A stretch of DNA of 64,000 nucleotides, from the NCBI RefSeq assembly GCF_003609575.1, contig NZ_MBTA01000002.1, positions 157,864 through 221,863 of the forward strand, given 5' to 3'. The position numbers and the translations under genes are program-made. This stretch comes from Pelobium manganitolerans (GTDB lineage: Bacteria > Bacteroidota > Bacteroidia > Sphingobacteriales > Sphingobacteriaceae). The notes beneath the pieces are model-generated. The model did no database searches. It was not told where the DNA came from and saw only the letters and a list, made by a program, of their open reading frames with translations. Below, one piece after another: positions 25,794 to 34,987 of the stretch (positions within the stretch are counted from its first letter, which is position 1; the number at the start of each line of letters is the position of its first letter).

Positions 25794-27626
25794 TTAATAG
25801 GTGGTTTTTAATGAATGAACATAAAAAACCGCTTCTGGTGCTTTTTCGCCTGCATTTTTTAAATCATAATCTTGGTCTGTTGGCGTTTCTGCGTTGGGGA
25901 AATGGCGTACTTCTCCGGTTCTAAACATCACTCTGTTAAATGCGCTAACCGGAGCGAAATAAACTTTTGCCCCTTTATCTTGTCCGTTTACCTTTATTTT
26001 ATAAATACGGGTATTGCAGTCCAGCTCCAGTGCTATTTTGTAAGTTTTTCCAGCTTCGTAATCCATCACTCCCGAATAGCGGTATCCAACTTTAGCTTTT
26101 AATTTACCTTCGGCATCAAAAACTAATCTTAATGCTGGCAAACCTTTGGCATCTTGCAGTTCAATTTGGAGTTCGCCGTTGTTGTTCTGTTTTGGCGTAA
26201 CTGTAAATTCAACGGTCAGTTTTTTTGCGGGTTTAATTACTCTTTCTGCCTTGGCATAATCAAACGGGTCCGAATCGTGTAAAGCCAAAACTTTTTCTCC
26301 GTTCAATTTCTCAATCTGGGTTCTAGCCCAAATCGGACTGAACAGGTTCCATTTGTCCAACTCTTTACCATCAGGCATTTGGCTGAACGTTTCGTTAACC
26401 ACAGCAGTTTCTTCGGCCGTAACCGGAACAGGAACTTTAGCTACCCAAATATCCTCTTTATTCATGCTGTAGGTTAACCACATATCGCCTCCCGGCGGAT
26501 TTCCGTTGCCCTCAATAATTCCACGAATGTATTGCGGACCGTACGATTTGTAATTTCCACCATAGCGCATAGAAGATATTTCGCCGTTAACTAACAGCAA
26601 ATCGGTATAATTTAAACCGTCTGCACTGGTTGAAACCGCCAAAGGCCATCTAAACTCCGAAGGATTATAAACCGTTGCGTACTTTCCGTCCGAAGTTTTT
26701 TGTCCCCAAATTTTAGCGTTGCTGTTGATGAAACCGGGCGCTCTTAATGGATTATATTCCCAAGTTTTCCCTTCATCGGCGCTTTCGGAAGTTAAAGCGT
26801 GTTTCCACAAGCCAATCACTTTTCCGTTTGGCAAATGGTAATAGCTGAACGCTTTATATTCCTTTTTTAATGGGATTAATGGATCGTCGCGGTCTGCTTC
26901 TTCTACCCACTGCTGCATCATTAAGGGGTTGGCAAGCAACTCTTCGCAAGCTTTTTTAAAACCTTTATCTTTTGATGAAGTGTAAAACGGATAAGTGGAT
27001 AATTTTTTGTTCCAATTTTTATTGTTTCTGATGAAGTAAATAGGCCCGTAAGTGCCGTTTTTGTAAACTTCACGCACCACGCGGCCAATTCCCTTACCAT
27101 CGTTGGGGCTGTCTTTCATATCCATGGCAATGCCATAATATGCCAAGGTAAGCAAGCGACCGCTTTTGGCGGTAAAAAATGCCATCCGTTGATGCATTAC
27201 GGCGTATAAATCTTTGGCTACGCCCGGATAACCTTCTTTTTTATAGCCATCAGGGATTTTGTAAGGCGGAAAAAGAATTTCTGGCTTGCTCCAGTTAATG
27301 CCGTCTTTAGAAGTAAGCATTAAAGTTTGCCCCGGTGCAATATGCTCGCCGACCGGATTGCTTAAATATTGCAGATAAAATTGGTTGTTCCAATAAGCCA
27401 TCAGCGGTTGGTGGTTGTAAGTCCAGTTGTTACCACCGGCCCACTCTGGATGTTCTCGGTTTGCTCGGAAAACCTGCATATTATGCACACCAATAGCCGG
27501 GCTTAGCTGCCCGTGGTGGTAATCGACGTTTGAAAGCGTATTGCCCGTATAGCGGATAGTATCTTGCGCAAAAACAGAGCTGCTGCACGCAACTAGGGAA
27601 AGTAATATTGCTTTTGAAAATTTCAT
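25794..27626 (-). CDS. Secreted beta-propeller glycan-active protein with C-terminal lectin-like domain
   Basis: A 610-residue protein with signal peptide (SKAILLSLVACSSSVFAQ). The N-terminal ~400 residues look like a propeller: HHGQLSPAIGVHNMQVFRA, WTYNHQPLMAYWNNQFYLQY, LTSKDGINWSKPEILF, SESADEGKTWEYNPLRAPG, STSADGLNYTDLLLV. The C-terminal ~190 residues (VNETFSQMPDGKELDKWNLF, KKLTVEFTVTPKQNNNGELQ, YKIALELDCNTRIYKIKVNG) form a laminin-G/concanavalin-like sandwich. Similar propeller proteins in Bacteroidota include rhamnosidases and lyases acting on rhamnose-glucuronate linkages, but no family can be fixed here. It follows the GH43-like gene by 4 bp. Confidence 0.65.
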   Translation of the reverse strand: MKFSKAILLSLVACSSSVFAQDTIRYTGNTLSNVDYHHGQLSPAIGVHNMQVFRANREHPEWAGGNNWTYNHQPLMAYWNNQFYLQYLSNPVGEHIAPGQTLMLTSKDGINWSKPEILFPPYKIPDGYKKEGYPGVAKDLYAVMHQRMAFFTAKSGRLLTLAYYGIAMDMKDSPNDGKGIGRVVREVYKNGTYGPIYFIRNNKNWNKKLSTYPFYTSSKDKGFKKACEELLANPLMMQQWVEEADRDDPLIPLKKEYKAFSYYHLPNGKVIGLWKHALTSESADEGKTWEYNPLRAPGFINSNAKIWGQKTSDGKYATVYNPSEFRWPLAVSTSADGLNYTDLLLVNGEISSMRYGGNYKSYGPQYIRGIIEGNGNPPGGDMWLTYSMNKEDIWVAKVPVPVTAEETAVVNETFSQMPDGKELDKWNLFSPIWARTQIEKLNGEKVLALHDSDPFDYAKAERVIKPAKKLTVEFTVTPKQNNNGELQIELQDAKGLPALRLVFDAEGKLKAKVGYRYSGVMDYEAGKTYKIALELDCNTRIYKIKVNGQDKGAKVYFAPVSAFNRVMFRTGEVRHFPNAETPTDQDYDLKNAGEKAPEAVFYVHSLKTTY

Positions 27627-27630
27627 TTAA

Positions 27631-28554
27631 TTATGGTGTTGCTAAATTTTTCTTTAGCCGTTTTAAAAATGATTTGCTAACCGGCACAATGGTGCCGTGT
27701 TTATGGTTTAGAGGTACAGAAATTTCTGCATTGGCATCCTCAAACGTGATAAAATCTTTAGTTTTCACCGCTCCGTAGCTTTTATCATCATAAGAATCGA
27801 AATAAATGAGCCAGCCGTCTTTTACTTTTACCACCGTAGGGCCTTCGGTAAATTTTTTGGTGTAAGGCGCAGATACGTTTTTGTAGGGTCCTAACGGATT
27901 ATCGGCGAAAGCCACTTTTAAATCTCTTTCTGGCCGGGTATTATCTTTTAAAACTAAAGCATAATCATTTTTTGCCCGTTTTACAATTACGGCATCAATT
28001 ACGCTAAAACCCGGGTCGATGAATAATTTTGTTGGGCTAAAAGTTTTGAAATCTTTTGTGGTGGTATAATACATCCGATGGTTATTTTCTTCCTCTTCCT
28101 CTCCTTTTGGAAAACGGAACGGAATGGTAGAAGCCCAAATAATAATGTACTGTTTTTCAACGTCATCGTAAAAAAGTTCCGGCGCCCAAACATTTACCGT
28201 TGTAGGCTCTTTGTCCATTACTGAAATAAATTGTTGATTACTCCAATGGATTAAATCTTTAGAACTGGCATAGCCAAAACCTTTATCGCCACGCCAACTG
28301 CTGGTCCAAACCAAATGGAAAGTTCCATCTGGCCCTTGCACCATTGACGGGTCTCGCATTACTTTTTGTTGGCCAACCTCTGGCTTTAATAAAACGGTAT
28401 CAAAAGCCGTCCAATGGTAGGCATCGGTACTGTAAAGCATGCGCAGTCCTTCGGTTGCGGGCTCGTGAAAAGAGGTAAACAGATAGGCTTTTTGGCTACA
28501 CGAGCTAAAAACAAATGCTACAGCAATTAAAAAATATATGATTTTAAGTCGCAT
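27631..28554 (-). CDS. GH43-type five-bladed propeller glycosidase, lipoprotein
   Basis: ATG 28554 gives 307 residues with a lipoprotein signal (RLKIIYFLIAVAFVFSSC); the longer start at 28581 is not favoured. Its stop-start junction with the GH140 gene is TAATG, overlapping one base, a translational-coupling arrangement. GH43-like blades: RMLYSTDAYHWTAFD, QKVMRDPSMVQGPDG (candidate base Asp), VWAPELFYDDVEKQYIIIWA (candidate Glu/Asp), FSVIDAVIVK (candidate pKa-modulating Asp) and FTEGPTVVKVKDGWLIYFD (acid Glu). Members cleave alpha-L-arabinofuranosyl or beta-xylosyl/galactosyl bonds. An arabinan or galactan side-chain substrate is plausible. Confidence 0.7.
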   Translation of the reverse strand: MRLKIIYFLIAVAFVFSSCSQKAYLFTSFHEPATEGLRMLYSTDAYHWTAFDTVLLKPEVGQQKVMRDPSMVQGPDGTFHLVWTSSWRGDKGFGYASSKDLIHWSNQQFISVMDKEPTTVNVWAPELFYDDVEKQYIIIWASTIPFRFPKGEEEEENNHRMYYTTTKDFKTFSPTKLFIDPGFSVIDAVIVKRAKNDYALVLKDNTRPERDLKVAFADNPLGPYKNVSAPYTKKFTEGPTVVKVKDGWLIYFDSYDDKSYGAVKTKDFITFEDANAEISVPLNHKHGTIVPVSKSFLKRLKKNLATP

Positions 28555-29954
28555 TAAATACTTTCTAAAATTAAAACCCAATCATTTCCTTCTTTTTCGT
28601 CTCCCGGAGGATCAAAAGTTTTTGTTCCTGTGTTGTCGAACTCTCCGATGGCTGTTTGTGTACCATCAGCAGGTTTAAACCAAGAAGCTTTTACTTTTTT
28701 GCCCTCAATTTCACCCATATTAACTTCCAAATCTCTACCCGTCCAGGTGTACACAAACGCATAGTCTTTACCTCTGGTTGCTGCCAAATATTGATGTTTT
28801 TCTTTTTGGTTGGCGATGATGGATTGATCTGGAACACGCTCAAAATAAGGTTTAGAAAGCATCAGCTTTTTGATGTACTGCATCTGAGTAGCCGCGGGAT
28901 CATTCAGAGCTTTAGTGTAAAACTCCCAATTCCTAACTCCATAGGCGCCGGGGCCTTCGCCCTCTTTATAAAATTGCATCACTGCATTATGTCCGTAGGT
29001 AAAACCCGCTGCGCCGGCAAAAACCGACCAATAAGCATAGCGTCTGATGGCTGCATCTGTCCAGCGTACTTCCAAAGAATCATGCAAACCTTCTGGGATA
29101 GCCTCGTAACTTGGTTCCGCATCTAAAGTTGGCTTTGTTGGCGTTTGTGGATAATCTTCCAAAACGTACTTCCAATTGTCTTCGCCGTAATGGCGTTTTT
29201 CGTTTTTTGAAGTATCCTGATCGTATCTTCTGTGGCCAGACTGGAAGGTGTTAAAATCCAACCATTTTTCTTTATGAAACCATTCGGATGATGTGGTACG
29301 GCCACGCGGGTGGTAGGTCATTAAATGTACACTGTCTTGCAATCTGATGGTTTTTCCGATGGTCTGCCACACGTCTGTATATTCCGAACCTTTAATGTCG
29401 CCACCGTTCATCCAAATAATGTTTGGCTTATCGCCGAAACGTTTCACCAAAAAATCGGCATATTTTTTTGCTTGTTCGGGCTGTACATCGCCACTTTTAA
29501 CAGCGCTTCCCCAAACGGTTACAAAACCTATGTACAGATGTCTTTTCGCGGCTTCGTCAATTACATACTCCACATGGTCCCAATAGTCGTATTGCAAACT
29601 ATCGTTAAAATCGTTGCCCTCGGTTACTTTGGGCGCATCAATTTTTTTGTTGACCAAAGCAGAATCCCCGTAGAAATCTGTTACGCCTAACTCGTGCAAA
29701 GCCATTACCTGTATCACGTTGAAACCTTTTTGTTGGCGGTCATCCAAATAGGCTACTGCTTCTTCGCGTGATAGCTTTTTAAACAACAACCAGCCGGTAT
29801 CGCCCAACCAAAAAAATGGTTTTCCGGTTCTGGTTTCAAAATATCTCCCGTCTTTGTTTATCTGTAAACCCATTTCGGCAACTTGCTCTTTTTGCTTACA
29901 CGAAACGAAAAGCGCAACCAAACCGAGAAAGAAAACTGTTTTTTTTAACATCAT
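28554..29954 (-). CDS. GH140-type (DUF4038) apiosidase-like glycosidase, lipoprotein
   Basis: A 466-residue lipoprotein (TVFFLGLVALFVSC, Cys19). The (beta/alpha)8 barrel shows the DUF4038 hallmarks: GRYFETRTGKPFFWLGDTGW, FNVIQVMALHELG, PNIIWMNGGDIKGSEY (candidate acid/base Asp186), HLMTYHPRGRTTSSEWFH, FQSGHRR, and PTLDAEPSYE (candidate nucleophile Glu280), then the C-terminal sandwich ending GNDWVLILESI. Characterised GH140 enzymes cleave the beta-apiosyl-galacturonic acid bond at the base of RG-II side chains; assigning that activity here rests on family recognition. This gene is the main hint that the locus targets RG-II or apiogalacturonan. Confidence 0.8.
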   Translation of the reverse strand: MMLKKTVFFLGLVALFVSCKQKEQVAEMGLQINKDGRYFETRTGKPFFWLGDTGWLLFKKLSREEAVAYLDDRQQKGFNVIQVMALHELGVTDFYGDSALVNKKIDAPKVTEGNDFNDSLQYDYWDHVEYVIDEAAKRHLYIGFVTVWGSAVKSGDVQPEQAKKYADFLVKRFGDKPNIIWMNGGDIKGSEYTDVWQTIGKTIRLQDSVHLMTYHPRGRTTSSEWFHKEKWLDFNTFQSGHRRYDQDTSKNEKRHYGEDNWKYVLEDYPQTPTKPTLDAEPSYEAIPEGLHDSLEVRWTDAAIRRYAYWSVFAGAAGFTYGHNAVMQFYKEGEGPGAYGVRNWEFYTKALNDPAATQMQYIKKLMLSKPYFERVPDQSIIANQKEKHQYLAATRGKDYAFVYTWTGRDLEVNMGEIEGKKVKASWFKPADGTQTAIGEFDNTGTKTFDPPGDEKEGNDWVLILESI

Positions 29955-29959
29955 TGCAT

Positions 29960-32900
29960 TTATTTTTTATGAATCCATAAAACAGCGGCGCCGTTTGCTG
30001 GTTTTTTAATCTGATTTATTTTTTGTGTAACGATGGTTTTTCCGCTGCTTGGGCTAATCCACGTAGCGATTGCAGATTTAGCTAAATTTAGCGCGCCAAA
30101 GTCGGCATCCGCATCTGCATAAATGATGTACTCGCCTTTATCATTTGCTAAAGCATAAGGACTTTGTTTGATAGTTGTTGGGCGCATGGTTGCAGCCGCG
30201 TGTAAAAAAGCAGGTTCGGCTTTGATATCTGTAAAAGAACCGCCCGCTATAAACGCTGCCCATGTAAACGAAGGATAGTTATCGCCCGAATACATCACAG
30301 CTTTATCCGGATATTTATCACGATATTCTCTAACTGCTTTGTAAACTTGCTCAAACGAAGTTTTTTTAGGTTTAAACTGGCGGGCTTGCTGGCGAGGTGC
30401 TAAACTTTGTCCGCCCAAAGGTGCATAAGCAGAACCATCTGCTTGGTAATGCCAATAACGGATGTCAATTATATCAATGGTTGGTGCTAAGCTTGGATCT
30501 TCCAAAATGGCATCTTGCACATCTTTAGTGGTGCTTAGCCCAATTAATGCCTTATTGCCGGTTTTACTCTCCCAATCTTTTATAGTTTGCACCCAAAATT
30601 TGGTAAAATGCGTTGGGCCTGTAAATTCTTCGCCAATAAACTGAATTACCGAAGAATTACCTACAAAATTATTGAGGCACTGCTCTATATAAGCTTGGTG
30701 CAAAGGCCGGCGTTGCGGATTTGTTTCATCGTAAAACTGATCTGCCAAGAAAATACGTTTATCGCCCGCGTAGGGTACTGGTTCTGCAAAGCCCGTGTTG
30801 TTGATGTTGTTTGCGGTACGCCAAGGGAAATCTGCATAATGCGCACCGGCTTCAATAATATTATGTTGGAAATAGTTTTGATGGATGAGCACCAAGCCTT
30901 TTTCGTCTGCTAAATTGGCGTATTGCTTTAGCCTATCCCAATACCAAGGGTTGTATTTCGTTAAATCGTATTTAGATAAACCGTCCCACGCTGTTCCTTC
31001 GCCGCTTCGGGCAAAAGGTAATTCGTAAAATGGAGGCCAAACTTCGCCGCTCATTCTGCGGATACGTTCGTGGTCGTCGCGTCTTCTATCGTACCATAAA
31101 CCGTAATTTTGTTCGGTGATTAGTTTACCTTCTTTCAGCATATTGTCGGTCATTTCCTCCAAATCGTCGGTTAAACCTTTGCCTACTCTGCCGGGTACGT
31201 AACGTGTAATTGCAGGCTTTGCCTTGATAATATCGGTACCATGGATACCGCCCGTCCACCAAGGCACGCTTTGGCGACCACCGGTAAGCACCAAGCCATT
31301 GCGCGTTAACCATCCGTTTTGCACCAGCAAATATGCTTTTTTTGCTTTTGCCAAGGTCGGCGTCATTTTAATGGCATCTAAAGACGTCATCTTATTTCCA
31401 TTGGTTGGGATAGGATTACGGACGGCGGCGCTATCAATAAAATCTTCTAGGAGCGGAAGCGGCTGTGCAGCAGCTAAAGTCATCTGCCGGGCTTGCTCTA
31501 CGGTGGGACTGCTGGTCGCCTCGCTAAACTTGTTAAAAATCTGTGCGCGCGCATCCACATTTTTGTTCAGCCTTTCGGCGAGTTGTGCGTAATACAAGCT
31601 CCGTGGATTGATATGTTCGTTAGAAAAATCCCAAAAACCGTCTCCCTGAAACTCGGACCAAGTACCAAAAGCCCAGTTTTGGGCGGTAGGCGGTTTAAAA
31701 TTATAAACGCGCGATGCGCTGCATTGCCAAAAAACACTGTTGGCTGCGGTCCAGCCTGCTCCACGAGCATCTTGGCCGATGTTGGCGTAGCTTAAAGCGT
31801 TGCCGTCGATGTTCATCACATCAAATAAAGCGCCCGACGCCCAAGTATCAATGGCGCCGCTGTAGCTAAATGGCAAATAAGCCTTGCATTGTACAAATGC
31901 GTTTGGCCCGGCGGCTAAATAGCCAACGGCAAAATCATGATAACCATACTCGGAGTAAAGCCTTTGAAATAAAGTTTGCTGGCCACTGGTAAGAAAAGTG
32001 TAGCGCCTTTGACCGCCAATTTCGGAAACCGGCGCTAATGATTTGCAATCTTCTACGGTAATGCACCTGCCGGTGGCCAAAATATTTACCGCCGAACCGG
32101 CGAAATGTTTAAACGTGACCTGCCTTACCCAAGCATTTTCGCAATTTTCTAGGGTGATGGCCATCCAACGATGGTTCTCGTCTTTTGGGTTGCTTTTATC
32201 GTAAGTAGAAACCAAAGAAAGGTTTTCGATGCCGATATTTTCTATTCGGCCCTTCCATTCATATTTTTGGATGTAGGCGCCTCCAAACTGTTGGTCCAAA
32301 GCAACGGTGATTGGTGCATCTACGGTAATTTTATTCCCGTTAATTGCGGTAATTTGCCTGTCCCACACCACGTCTTCTTCTCCGGGTTTCCAGCCTAAAG
32401 AAGAAACATCTCCGCCAAAAGTCCAGGTTTTCATGGTATCCAACCATGCTGCGGTTGAGGGGCGGGTAAGCCTGATACGGTCGCCAACTTTATAAGCATC
32501 GGCCTTAGCCAAAGTAAAACTAAAAGCGTTTACCGGAACATAAGCATCCGTAATGGCGGTTTTAACCAATGTTTTAGCATCGTCCACCCCATAAACCCTA
32601 ATTAAAGTCTCTCTATCCAAACCCGCACCCGTAATCGTAGTTTTTTGAGTTCCGCTACCACGCAAAACCACGCCGGACACCCTCATTTTTAATTGGCCCC
32701 ACACTTCAAAATTCCCTTCCTGCAACAGTACCGCTCCTCTGAAACCATTTTTATCTAAAGGTTGTTTGGCTACATAATCTATAGCTTGCTGAATACGCAC
32801 GGTGGCATCCCCTGCTTTTGGCGCAACTGTAATTTTAATGTCCACGTTTGGTATTTCTGCGTTTCCGGCTTGGTAACCGGCATAAGAGAAATCTGGAATA

Positions 32901-33088
32901 CGGTTGCCCTGCGCGTCTGCAACGTACCTTAACTTGCCTCCTTTGTCGAAAATTAAGGGCTTAAATGGCTCCGGTTTCTTCTTTTGCGAAAAAGCCTGTT
33001 GTTGAAAGCTCAACAGACAGGCTAAAATCCACACATTAATCTTGATTTTATGATAAGAAACAATCACTGATGAATTTTTAAAGTTCAT
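29960..33088 (-). CDS. Secreted beta-helix protein with DUF4955-type C-terminal region
   Basis: A 1042-residue protein with a signal segment (INVWILACLLSFQQQAFSQ). Residues ~90-480 form a pectate-lyase-superfamily beta-helix: DATVRIQQAIDYVAKQP, FRGAVLLQEGNFEVWGQL, VVLRGSGTQKTTITGAGLD, ENIGIENLSLVSTYD, CENAWVRQVTFKHFAGSAV, CITVEDCKSLAP. Residues ~600-1042 (SVPWWTGGIHGTDIIKAKPA, YELPFARSGEGTAWDGLSKY, LVLIHQNYFQHNIIEAGAHY, FIGEEFTGPTHFTKFW) form a second large domain that I associate with DUF4955. A possible catalytic site in the helix is not identifiable by eye. It lies 5 bp upstream of the GH140 gene and heads its sub-operon after repeat copy 3. Confidence 0.7.
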   Translation of the reverse strand: MNFKNSSVIVSYHKIKINVWILACLLSFQQQAFSQKKKPEPFKPLIFDKGGKLRYVADAQGNRIPDFSYAGYQAGNAEIPNVDIKITVAPKAGDATVRIQQAIDYVAKQPLDKNGFRGAVLLQEGNFEVWGQLKMRVSGVVLRGSGTQKTTITGAGLDRETLIRVYGVDDAKTLVKTAITDAYVPVNAFSFTLAKADAYKVGDRIRLTRPSTAAWLDTMKTWTFGGDVSSLGWKPGEEDVVWDRQITAINGNKITVDAPITVALDQQFGGAYIQKYEWKGRIENIGIENLSLVSTYDKSNPKDENHRWMAITLENCENAWVRQVTFKHFAGSAVNILATGRCITVEDCKSLAPVSEIGGQRRYTFLTSGQQTLFQRLYSEYGYHDFAVGYLAAGPNAFVQCKAYLPFSYSGAIDTWASGALFDVMNIDGNALSYANIGQDARGAGWTAANSVFWQCSASRVYNFKPPTAQNWAFGTWSEFQGDGFWDFSNEHINPRSLYYAQLAERLNKNVDARAQIFNKFSEATSSPTVEQARQMTLAAAQPLPLLEDFIDSAAVRNPIPTNGNKMTSLDAIKMTPTLAKAKKAYLLVQNGWLTRNGLVLTGGRQSVPWWTGGIHGTDIIKAKPAITRYVPGRVGKGLTDDLEEMTDNMLKEGKLITEQNYGLWYDRRRDDHERIRRMSGEVWPPFYELPFARSGEGTAWDGLSKYDLTKYNPWYWDRLKQYANLADEKGLVLIHQNYFQHNIIEAGAHYADFPWRTANNINNTGFAEPVPYAGDKRIFLADQFYDETNPQRRPLHQAYIEQCLNNFVGNSSVIQFIGEEFTGPTHFTKFWVQTIKDWESKTGNKALIGLSTTKDVQDAILEDPSLAPTIDIIDIRYWHYQADGSAYAPLGGQSLAPRQQARQFKPKKTSFEQVYKAVREYRDKYPDKAVMYSGDNYPSFTWAAFIAGGSFTDIKAEPAFLHAAATMRPTTIKQSPYALANDKGEYIIYADADADFGALNLAKSAIATWISPSSGKTIVTQKINQIKKPANGAAVLWIHKK

Positions 33089-33129
33089 GTTAACGTGGTT
33101 TTGAATATAATTTGCTGATTATTCCCCCA

Positions 33130-33325
33130 TCGCTCACGGTCTTTTCTGCCCTCGTGCCGGGCATTGGCATTTACTTTTTTTCCGCAAAAAAGTAAACAAA
33201 AAACTCTTCCCGATAGCTATCGGGACGCCATTTGCTTTTAACGGTAGTGCTTTTACTTCTTCATCACTGCCGCAAATGCCAAGGGCGAATTTAAGCACAT
33301 TTAATGTCAGTGCTTCAGCTGGATA
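33130..33325. repeat. Dispersed intergenic repeat, copy 3
   Basis: Carries TGCCGGGCATTGGCATTTAC, the TTTACTTTTTT/AAAAAAGTAAA hairpin, CAAAAAACTC, GTGCTTTTACTT, CCGCAAATGCCAAGGGCGAA and a final GTGCTTCAGCTGGAT, colinear with copies 1 and 2. It also holds an 18-bp perfect palindrome TCCCGATAGCTATCGGGA (33208-33225) absent from the other two. Lies between the pectate-lyase pair and the DUF4955 gene. Confidence 0.8.
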
Positions 33326-33350
33326 TAATTGGCTAAACATCCAATTTATC

Positions 33351-34982
33351 TTACTTAGTTGATGGCGCAACCGTTTTCACATCAACCAAACTGTTCAGGT
33401 AATTTTCGATATTGCTATAACCGTTTTTGCTAATTACCTGTGCATCGTTAGGATCTTTTGGGTTTAAACCCATTTTTTTTTCATAATCATCCGGCATCCC
33501 ATCATTGTCGCTGTCTTTGTAAGGCTTACCGCTGTAGGTTGGATAACCGCCCACTTGGCTCACATCTGTAATAATACCTTGCTTGTACGAATCCACCGGC
33601 AACCGGCGTTTGATAAATTCTTTACCTACACCTGTTTTGCCACCTTCAACATATTTTATTTTTCCGGTACGTACGGTTTCAACCACGCGCGCATCAACCG
33701 CGTCGCGTTTAGGCAAGCTAGCGCCCGCATTGGCCAAAACATAATCGTAAGCTTCTTTGGTATCCATAACGCTCACTTTAGCCATTGGCAAAGGCTTGTT
33801 AACGCGCATAGAATCAAGCAATTTATTTAAATCGCCTTTGGTCTCGGGCTGTACACCGCCATCCCAATTGTTTTTGCTAACCTTATCATTACCCTCAACA
33901 ATATTACCGGTAACGTATGCCTTTCCAAAAGTGTTTACGAAACGCTTATCGCGCCCAGATTCTGGCTTTAAAATACGGTAAGATATGGGCTGGCCTGCCG
34001 GCGTAATTGGCCCGGGCTTGTAGTAGTTATTGATGAAACTGTAAAAAGAATCGTTATCGCCACCGTCGGCGCTGCGGTTCCACCAGTTAAAAATGGTGTT
34101 GTTTACAAAACCGAAATCTCCGTACATGCCTACAGATGGGTTACGGGCAATGTTATTAGCCCAAAGGTTGCGCATAAACGTGCTGTTTAACCCTCCTATG
34201 GTGCTGCCAAAAGCATGGTTGTAAGTATCTAAAGCTTCAGAAAAAATGGAGTTTTGGATAGTCACGTTTACGGTTGGAAGTTTTTGGGGCTTAGAGCCGT
34301 CTTTTTTATCGTAAACATGGCGATAGATGGACATGTTTTCATCTAAGCCCCAACTTGCGGATACGTGATCAATCATGATGTTACCAACCGGGTTGCCACC
34401 AATGGCATCGTCTCGGCGGGTAACGTCTGTGGCGCCTCTTCTAAAACGCATATAGCGGATCACTACGTCGTGCGTATTAATCCAAACCGATTCGCCTGCT
34501 ACGCAAACGCCGTCTCCGGGCGCACTTTGGCCGGCAATGGTAATATATGGCGCACGGATGATTACCGGGGTTTTTAGCTGGATAATGCCTGCTACGTTAA
34601 ACACCACCACACGTGCTCCGCCTTGCTCACAAGCCCATCGGAACGAGCCGGGGCCACTATCATTTAAATTAGTAACCACGTAAACTTTACCGCCACGGCC
34701 ACCAGCGGTAAACGCGCCACCGCCCTCGGCACCCGGGAAAGCGGCTATTTTTGCCTGCGGTAAATCACTAGGTTTGGATGCCCAAGGAATAAAAGGTTTG
34801 CCGTTTTTTGCTTCTGCCTCTACAATAGGCATCACTTTGGCAAATTGTAGGTCCGATTGTCTTTCCACTTCGGCCAAAGCCGAATCCGCTTTAGCTTCTA
34901 TAGCTGGTGGGATTACCGGATATTGTGCTTTTACAGTCATCGCGCTAGCTAAAAAACTGGCCAGCACAATGCTTTTATTCAT
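33351..34982 (-). CDS. Secreted pectate lyase (PL1-like) with calcium-type DSDNDG tail, copy A
   Basis: From ATG 34982 (NKSIVLASFLASAMTVKAQ signal) 543 residues; the ATG at 34991 overlaps the upstream stop as ATGA and adds MIK, so coupling with the upstream paralogue is likely. The beta-helix carries AFPGAEGGGAFTAGGRGGKV, VTNLNDSGPGSFRWACE, IIRAPYITIAGQSAPGDGV, VVIRYMRFRRG and GNIMIDHVSASWGLDENMS, the typical pectate-lyase core. The tail DSDNDGMPDDYEKKMGLNP is a thrombospondin-3-like Ca-binding motif and is followed by YSNIENYLNSLV, common in Bacteroidota PL1 proteins. It would cleave de-esterified galacturonan by beta-elimination. Confidence 0.88.
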   Translation of the reverse strand: MNKSIVLASFLASAMTVKAQYPVIPPAIEAKADSALAEVERQSDLQFAKVMPIVEAEAKNGKPFIPWASKPSDLPQAKIAAFPGAEGGGAFTAGGRGGKVYVVTNLNDSGPGSFRWACEQGGARVVVFNVAGIIQLKTPVIIRAPYITIAGQSAPGDGVCVAGESVWINTHDVVIRYMRFRRGATDVTRRDDAIGGNPVGNIMIDHVSASWGLDENMSIYRHVYDKKDGSKPQKLPTVNVTIQNSIFSEALDTYNHAFGSTIGGLNSTFMRNLWANNIARNPSVGMYGDFGFVNNTIFNWWNRSADGGDNDSFYSFINNYYKPGPITPAGQPISYRILKPESGRDKRFVNTFGKAYVTGNIVEGNDKVSKNNWDGGVQPETKGDLNKLLDSMRVNKPLPMAKVSVMDTKEAYDYVLANAGASLPKRDAVDARVVETVRTGKIKYVEGGKTGVGKEFIKRRLPVDSYKQGIITDVSQVGGYPTYSGKPYKDSDNDGMPDDYEKKMGLNPKDPNDAQVISKNGYSNIENYLNSLVDVKTVAPSTK

Positions 34983-34987
34983 TTTTA

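Noticed and set aside
33134..33370. ORF of 78 codons on the minus strand
   Set aside because: Inside dispersed repeat copy 3, same repeat-derived peptide as copy 1, no protein features.
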